From Bacteroidota bacterium (GTDB taxonomy: Bacteria > Bacteroidota > Bacteroidia > UBA4408): 64,000 nt of DNA. The notes beneath the pieces are model-generated. The model was not told where the DNA came from and searched no databases. It saw only the letters and a program-made list of their open reading frames with translations. The stretch's first letter is position 1. Every line of letters begins with the position of its first letter. Positions 59,530-64,000 of this stretch are shown in pieces. A program made the translations under genes and the position numbers. The stretch spans positions 62,001 through 126,000 of the forward strand of contig CAUJCU010000021.1 in NCBI GenBank assembly GCA_963169745.1, in the 5' to 3' direction.

Positions 59530-60207
59530 TTAGTTTAACGAAGAGAGCAAAAAATTATGTTCTCCCAAAAGATTTTCTTTAACAGCATACATAACCAAAC
59601 CCGCTGTGTTGTTAACACCCAGTTTACTCATAATGTTTTTACGATGTGTATTTACAGTATGTGTACTTAAAAATAGTATATCGGCAATTTGCTTATTGGA
59701 ATGACCCTCGGCTATCAATTTTACAATATCCAATTCACGCTCAGTAAGAGAAACACCCCCACAATTCAGTTCTGCAATAGGCGCTGTGCTACATTCTGAT
59801 ACCTGAAGTTGATGCAATATTTTACCACATAAAAAATCAGTTCCAATTACTGTCTTTTCAATAGCTTCAACAATCTCATCGTAATCACAATCGTTTAATA
59901 TATAGCTGTGAACTCCAGCTTTAAAGGCACTTAAAATTTGCTCTTTAGGCAATAAATTACTAATGGCTAAAATCTTAATGTTACAATGATTTTTTCTAAG
60001 GTAATGTATAATACTTAAATCAAAACCTAAAGAAGTAAAATCAAGAATAACGATGTCAACTGCACTTACCTTTACTCTTTCTATAAGTTTCTCTGCCTGT
60101 TCTGTTTTGTCAATCAAATTAAATCGAGGATGACTGCCTGCTAAGGTTGCTAAGGCTGTTCCGGTTAGATAATGACTATTTGCTATGACAACATTAATTA
60201 AACTCAT
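59530..60207 (-). CDS. NarL/LuxR-type response regulator with atypical receiver
   Basis: The 225-residue protein has a receiver-like domain (about 1-120) and a LuxR helix-turn-helix (LTERELDIVKLIAEGHSNKQIADILFLSTHTVNTHRKNIMSKLG, about 154-196). Asp56 (DIVILDF) is at the phosphoacceptor site, but the acidic metal pair is N10-S11 and the conserved Lys is N105 (SYILNDCD), so phosphorylation is doubtful. No histidine kinase is adjacent. It is convergent with the repeat-protein gene and divergent from the PorT-like gene. Confidence 0.9.
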   Translation of the reverse strand: MSLINVVIANSHYLTGTALATLAGSHPRFNLIDKTEQAEKLIERVKVSAVDIVILDFTSLGFDLSIIHYLRKNHCNIKILAISNLLPKEQILSAFKAGVHSYILNDCDYDEIVEAIEKTVIGTDFLCGKILHQLQVSECSTAPIAELNCGGVSLTERELDIVKLIAEGHSNKQIADILFLSTHTVNTHRKNIMSKLGVNNTAGLVMYAVKENLLGEHNFLLSSLN

Positions 60208-60655
60208 TCTAAATAATATTTATACAAATTTAATAGCAACTTGCCGAATAACAAGTTAAAACTTAAATTGATTCTAAGTAATAATATTAAACTATTAAAT
60301 ATCAGGGAATTAAAATTACCTTAGAGAGTGTCCTTATTCTTGTAACAACTTTTAGTATTATGGGCTTAGCATTGAGAATACTTTTTGATAATTAACTATT
60401 TACTTTTATATTGAAGTACACATAATAACTCACTAAATTCATTTTTAAAGAACTGTAAATAGCGTATTCTTTGGCGTTTTTTCTATGTTTCTGCTCTTTC
60501 TTCAAATTCATACTTTATTTCAGGTCATGAGTCTTAATCTTGAGTGTATTTTTGTGTATTTTGAAACAATCAATTAACGTAATTTATTTACCAAAAAGGA
60601 ATATTTCAAATTCATTTTTAATATTTGCAATCACTTTTAAATCACTTTATAGGAA
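60208..60655. other. Divergent intergenic region of 448 bp
   Basis: It contains the response-regulator promoter at its left end. Near its right end AATATTTG (60630-60637) is one base off a -7 box and may serve the PorT-like gene. The rest is AT-rich with no convincing ORF or RNA family. Its length, next to a regulator gene, suggests regulatory content I cannot resolve. Confidence 0.4.
60225..60254 (-). promoter_or_regulatory. Promoter of the response regulator, overlapped by inverted repeat
   Basis: Minus-strand TTG (60252-60254), 19 nt, TAAATTTG (60225-60232) fit the consensus. An inverted repeat AACTTG-N8-CAAGTT (60238-60257) covers the -33 region, a plausible operator, perhaps for autoregulation. 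Confidence 0.5.
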
Positions 60656-61519
60656 ATGAAAAAATTAATATTACTTATATGCATCGGAATTAGCACATTA
60701 AACTCTACTGCTCAATCTGTTTCAGAGATGCCTGACAAGCGGTGGAGTATTGGCCTAGATGCCGGAGCTAATTTACTTCCCAATAAAGACAATTTTAATC
60801 AAACTTACTTTAAAACCGGGCTTTATGCTGGAGTTAATAGCACATACACTTTTTCAAAAACATTTAGTGTAAATTTAGGTCTCACTTTATGTCAGAAGGG
60901 TAGCGTTTATTCTTATGAAACTCGTGAAAGTTTGTTCTCGGGTTTAGGACAAGCATTAGATGGATTAGGAGGTGCTTTGGGAGGTTTAGGAACTGGGTTA
61001 GATGGCTTGCTTGATTCTTCTTTAATTCAAATGGCTCAGAGTTATGTTGACGATGGTGTGTATTCTACTTATAGAGGCTACAACAAGGTTACGTATGCCG
61101 AGATTCCTTTATTGGCCGAAATGAGCTACCATCGCTTTAAATTTGCTGCAGGCCCTTATTTGGGTATAGTTGTGAGTGCCCAAACCAAAGAAACTTTAAA
61201 TCAGAACATCCCATTTCTAGATTTAATTTCACCTGCTATTGACTCTTTAGGATTTGCAGCACCATTAATAAAAGGTTTTATTGGTTCCAGCTATCCAGGG
61301 TATAAAACCACAGCTTTAACCGAAACGAGTAATACAGATAAATATACACAATGGAATTACGGGTATCTTGTAAAGATTGCTTTTCAGATTTACCCAAACA
61401 CTTATTTAGAAGCCCGCTACAGTCAGGCAATGAACACATACTTGAAAGTAGATAGTAACAATAAAAAGCTAACGGCACTAACCGTAAACTTAAGGTACAA
61501 CTTTGGACTAAAAAAATAA
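60656..61519 (+). CDS. PorT-like outer-membrane beta-barrel protein
   Basis: The 287-residue protein has a signal peptide (about residues 1-20, TAQS), then RWSIGLDAGANLLPN, GLYAGVNSTYTFSKTFSVNLGLTLCQKGSVY and alternating strands to TVNLRYNFGLKK, an outer-membrane barrel of the PorT/OmpA-beta-barrel type common in Bacteroidota. A Gly/Leu-rich loop (LGQALDGLGGALGGLGTG, about residues 98-115) is unusual and may be an extracellular loop. It is divergent from the atypical response regulator. Confidence 0.82.
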   Translation: MKKLILLICIGISTLNSTAQSVSEMPDKRWSIGLDAGANLLPNKDNFNQTYFKTGLYAGVNSTYTFSKTFSVNLGLTLCQKGSVYSYETRESLFSGLGQALDGLGGALGGLGTGLDGLLDSSLIQMAQSYVDDGVYSTYRGYNKVTYAEIPLLAEMSYHRFKFAAGPYLGIVVSAQTKETLNQNIPFLDLISPAIDSLGFAAPLIKGFIGSSYPGYKTTALTETSNTDKYTQWNYGYLVKIAFQIYPNTYLEARYSQAMNTYLKVDSNNKKLTALTVNLRYNFGLKK

Positions 61520-61562
61520 CAAGTCTTACAGAGCTAAATTAGTAAATACCTCAAAAATGGTA

Positions 61563-61593
61563 TTGAGGTTGGGCACCAAGAGCCTTACTTTTG
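61563..61593 (+). promoter_or_regulatory. Candidate promoter of the Cys-rich microprotein
   Basis: TTG (61563-61565), 20 nt, TACTTTTG (61586-61593) fit the consensus. Start of transcription near 61599 would coincide with ATG 61598, i.e. a leaderless mRNA. Confidence 0.45.
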
Positions 61594-61597
61594 CGTT

Positions 61598-61732
61598 ATG
61601 GACTCTGAGAATGAAAACTTTTATACGCAAGCCAAATTAATAACTGGTTGTGATAGCCATCAGAAAAAGAAAAAGAAATGCTGTAAAAGCTATAAACATA
61701 GCAAAAGATGCAAATCGTGTCCCAAAGGCTGA
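61598..61732 (+). CDS. Cys/Lys-rich microprotein, 44 residues
   Basis: ATG 61598 opens a 44-codon frame to TGA 61730-61732, too short for most gene finders. The C-terminal half is KKKKKCC-KSYKHSKRCKSCPKG: a Lys run followed by CC...C..CP, five Cys in 24 residues plus one at residue 18. The spacing CC-x8-C-x2-C could bind zinc or iron-sulfur, with basic flanks suited to nucleic acid. I think similar short proteins with a CC...CKxCP end occur in Bacteroidota but cannot confirm it. A consensus promoter supports it. Confidence 0.5.
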   Translation: MDSENENFYTQAKLITGCDSHQKKKKKCCKSYKHSKRCKSCPKG

Positions 61733-61833
61733 AAATAGTATTTGTAAAGTTATTATTAAACTAACTTATTATCAGCGAATTAGTTTTTAATTGAATTTTT
61801 TCTAATTTTTTTTAACCGCAAAATTTAAACATA

Positions 61834-61865
61834 TTTGGTAAGTTTTAATTTAATTTTTTTCTTTG
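61834..61865 (+). promoter_or_regulatory. Candidate promoter of acpP-fabF-rnc
   Basis: TTTG (61834-61837), 20 nt, TTTCTTTG (61858-61865) differ from the consensus at one -7 base (TT for TA). Start near 61872 precedes ATG 61896. Confidence 0.45.
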
Positions 61866-61895
61866 CCAATTATTAACAACAAAAAATAAAAAAAC

Positions 61896-62132
61896 ATGTC
61901 AGAAATTGCAAACAAAGTAAAAGCAATAATTGTAGATAAGCTGGGAGTTGAAGAGAAAGAAGTAACCAACGAAGCAAGTTTTACCAATGACCTTGGTGCC
62001 GACTCTTTAGATACTGTTGAGCTTATCATGGAATTTGAGAAAGAATTCAATATTGCTATTCCGGATGATCAAGCAGAAAATATTGGAACTGTAGGACAGG
62101 CTATTGCTTATATTGAAGCAAACGTAAAATAA
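61896..62132 (+). CDS. acpP: Acyl carrier protein
   Basis: The 78-residue acidic protein has the phosphopantetheine site [17 protein letters not shown] (Ser at about residue 38) and the usual four-helix length. It carries growing acyl chains in fatty acid synthesis. It is followed 24 nt later by fabF, the standard arrangement. Confidence 0.98.
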   Translation: MSEIANKVKAIIVDKLGVEEKEVTNEASFTNDLGADSLDTVELIMEFEKEFNIAIPDDQAENIGTVGQAIAYIEANVK

Positions 62133-62156
62133 TCCTAACATACAAACTACTTTAAT

Positions 62157-63410
62157 ATGGTATTGAAACGGGTTGTCGTTACAGGGCTAGGAGCTCTTAC
62201 CCCACTCGGAAATAATGTAAACGATTATTGGACAGGTTTAATTAATGGAGTAAGCGGAGCTGCGCCAATAACCCGTTTTGATGCCACCAAATTTAAAACC
62301 CGCTTTGCTTGCGAAGTTAAAGGGTTTGATCCGATGCAGTATTTTGACCGTAAAGAGGCTCGAAAAATGGATCCCTTTACCCATTATGCTATGGTTGTGG
62401 TTGATGAAGCCATGAAAGATTCTGGAATTGACATTTCTAAAATAAATGTAGATAGAGCAGGAGTTATTTGGGGTTCAGGAATAGGGGGCTTACAAACTTT
62501 TCAAGACGAATGTTTTGATTTTGCTAAAGGCGATGGAACTCCCCGTTTTAATCCTTTCTTTATCCCTAAAATGATTGCGGATATTGCCTCAGGTCATATT
62601 TCAATTAAGTTTGGCTTCCGTGGCCCTAATTTTACTACTGTATCGGCCTGCGCATCTTCAACAAATGCCCTGATAGATGCCTTTAATTATATCCGCTTAA
62701 ACAAAGCCGATATTATTCTTTCCGGTGGTTCTGAAGCTGCCGTCAACGAATCTGGGGTAGGTGGCTTTAATGCTTTACAAGCCTTAAGCACTCGAAATGA
62801 TTCACCCGAAACGGCTTCACGCCCGTTTGATTTGAACCGTGATGGGTTTGTTTTGGGAGAAGGAGCCGGATGTTTGGTTTTAGAGGAATACGAGCATGCT
62901 ATAAAGCGGGGAGCAAAAATATATGCCGAAATAGTGGGAGGAGGTATGAGTGCTGATGCCTATCATATTACAGCACCGCATCCGGAGGGAATTGGAGCCT
63001 ACAACGTGATGAAAAATGCTTTACAGGATGCTGCTATGCAGCCACATGAAATCGATTACATTAATGTACATGGTACAGCTACTCCTATTGGTGATCCACA
63101 AGAAGTAAAGGCTATTGAGAAGGCTTTTGGTGAACAGGCCTTTAAACTTCATATCAGTTCTACCAAATCAATGACCGGGCACCTGCTTGGTGCTGCCGGT
63201 GCTATAGAGTCTATTGCTACAGTTTTGGCGGTAAAAAATGATATTATTCCGCCTACTATTAACCATTTTACAGACGATCCTGTTTTTGACACACGTTTAA
63301 ATCTTACCTTTAACAAAGCCCACAAAAGAACGGTTAATGCAGCTTTAAGCAATACTTTTGGATTTGGTGGGCACAATGCCTCAGTAGTTTTTAAAAAACT
63401 CGTCCAGTAA
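62157..63410 (+). CDS. fabF: Beta-ketoacyl-ACP synthase II
   Basis: The 417-residue condensing enzyme has the nucleophile Cys in VSACASSTNALIDAF (about residues 162-176), the catalytic histidines in NVHGTATPIGD and STKSMTGHLLGAAG, and the C-terminal SNTFGFGGHNAS. It elongates acyl-ACP with malonyl-ACP. Length and motifs are complete. It is followed by rnc after about 20 nt, a common acpP-fabF-rnc order. Confidence 0.97.
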   Translation: MVLKRVVVTGLGALTPLGNNVNDYWTGLINGVSGAAPITRFDATKFKTRFACEVKGFDPMQYFDRKEARKMDPFTHYAMVVVDEAMKDSGIDISKINVDRAGVIWGSGIGGLQTFQDECFDFAKGDGTPRFNPFFIPKMIADIASGHISIKFGFRGPNFTTVSACASSTNALIDAFNYIRLNKADIILSGGSEAAVNESGVGGFNALQALSTRNDSPETASRPFDLNRDGFVLGEGAGCLVLEEYEHAIKRGAKIYAEIVGGGMSADAYHITAPHPEGIGAYNVMKNALQDAAMQPHEIDYINVHGTATPIGDPQEVKAIEKAFGEQAFKLHISSTKSMTGHLLGAAGAIESIATVLAVKNDIIPPTINHFTDDPVFDTRLNLTFNKAHKRTVNAALSNTFGFGGHNASVVFKKLVQ

Positions 63411-63430
63411 ATTAGTATTTCTTTAGCTTG

Positions 63431-64000
63431 TTGGGGCTTTTAAAATTTTTTCGATATTACTTTTCTGACGATAAAAAGTTTTACCTCGCGCTAAAAAATA
63501 TTTTAGGCTTTTATCCACACAATCTTAATTTATATAAGCAATGCCTTAGGCATCGTTCGGCAGCTACTTCTTTAAAAGAAGGTGCCGACAACAGCAATGA
63601 AAGATTAGAATTCTTAGGAGATGCCGTAATAAGTACCGCTGTTGCTCATTTTTTATTTCGCAAATTCCCCTATAAAGACGAAGGTTTTTTAACTAAAATA
63701 CGAGCTCGCATGGTAAGCCGTACTACTTTAAATTTACTGTCACGTAAACTGGGTATTATGCAAATGATGCATGTAAAAAGAGAAAGTGAATACGTTTATA
63801 AGTCAGCGGGAGGAGATGCCCTAGAGGCCTTTATTGGAGCCATCTATTTAGATAGAGGATATGTTAAGGCGCAAAATTTTGTAATTCATAAGCTGATAAA
63901 ACTTCATTTGGATATAGATGAAATATTGCGTCACGATACCGATTATAAAAGCAGATTAGTAGAGTGGAGCCAAAAAGAAAAGAAAAACATTCGCTATGAG
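63431..64000 (+). CDS. rnc: Ribonuclease III, 3' part beyond the window
   Basis: At least 190 codons are visible before the window ends. The catalytic signature NERLEFLGDAV (residues about 56-66) and GDALEAFIGAIYLDRG (second acidic site) are present, and the beginning of the dsRNA-binding domain (DYKSRLVEWSQKEKKNIRYE) is reached. It cleaves double-stranded RNA, e.g. rRNA precursors. The start is TTG, at 63431 or 63428; no upstream ATG is available after the in-frame stop at 63413. Confidence 0.93.
   Translation, partial: MGLLKFFRYYFSDDKKFYLALKNILGFYPHNLNLYKQCLRHRSAATSLKEGADNSNERLEFLGDAVISTAVAHFLFRKFPYKDEGFLTKIRARMVSRTTLNLLSRKLGIMQMMHVKRESEYVYKSAGGDALEAFIGAIYLDRGYVKAQNFVIHKLIKLHLDIDEILRHDTDYKSRLVEWSQKEKKNIRYE

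Larger units (their letters stand above)
61520..61895. other. Spacer between the PorT-like gene and acpP
   Basis: The 376-bp spacer holds the candidate microprotein with its promoter and the acpP promoter. The remainder is AT-rich. A 27-codon frame from ATG 61557 overlaps the microprotein in another frame and is not supported. Confidence 0.4.

Noticed and set aside
61557-61640. 27-codon frame from ATG 61557
   Set aside because: No recognisable composition or start context, and it overlaps the better supported microprotein frame and its promoter.

Overview
The window looks like a chromosomal segment of an AT-rich member of the Bacteroidota (Bacteroidetes). Four things point there. The gene order tRNA-Thr/Tyr/Gly/Thr, tuf, tRNA-Trp, secE-nusG-rplKAJL-rpoBC, DUF3467 is typical of the phylum. 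Start codons have no convincing Shine-Dalgarno sequences. Many genes are preceded by the phylum's promoter type (TTTG or TTG, about 20 nt, TAnnTTTG). Several families are also characteristic, such as MnmD, a PorT-like barrel, FadL-like OmpP1 and the NamZ/DUF1343 family. I cannot place it below phylum from sequence alone.

Layout. 1-14300 is the core gene-expression block: hpf, a strong promoter, five tRNAs, EF-Tu, SecE, NusG, L11, L1, L10, L7/L12 and RNA polymerase beta and beta', with RNA hairpins after tuf, after rplL, between rpoB and rpoC, and a terminator after rpoC. 14346-18138 (minus) is a four-gene operon: paaD-like, enoyl-CoA hydratase/isomerase, a membrane histidine kinase and gpmI. 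18609-25834 holds a thioredoxin-like protein, hemL, a DUF1569/DinB-like protein, a SET-domain protein, PBP1A, a two-subunit 3-oxoacid CoA-transferase and panD. 25914-31321 (plus) contains DUF502, LMW phosphatase, asnB, and a glycosyltransferase pair under its own promoter. 31339-37929 (minus) has DUF3108, a TPR glycosyltransferase-like membrane protein, a TonB-domain protein, YajQ, MnmD and polyphosphate kinase. 38068-45569 has a NamZ-like hydrolase, then a minus-strand run of a protein of unknown function, two amidohydrolase-family proteins, a TPR protein and an SPFH protein. 45876-51424 has ferredoxin, a secreted unknown, MoxR, a SurA-like PPIase, DnaJ and GrpE.

51651-61519 is the most accessory-looking part and is rich in exported proteins: an MbnP/MbnH-like copper-protein/di-haem peroxidase pair with a perfect palindrome upstream; then (after proS) a very Tyr/Gly/Asn/Ser-rich lipoprotein, a FadL-like barrel, a small secreted protein of five 16-residue repeats, a response regulator whose receiver has lost key residues, and a PorT-like barrel. 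A 44-codon Cys/Lys-rich microprotein follows, and the window closes with acpP, fabF and a truncated rnc.

I found no insertion sequences, prophage, CRISPR array or rRNA genes. Most of the window is conserved housekeeping. The best leads are the MbnP/MbnH pair and its palindrome, the repeat-protein/lipoprotein surface locus, the microprotein, and the degenerate enzymes or receivers. Functional statements come from motif recognition by eye; no database search was run.
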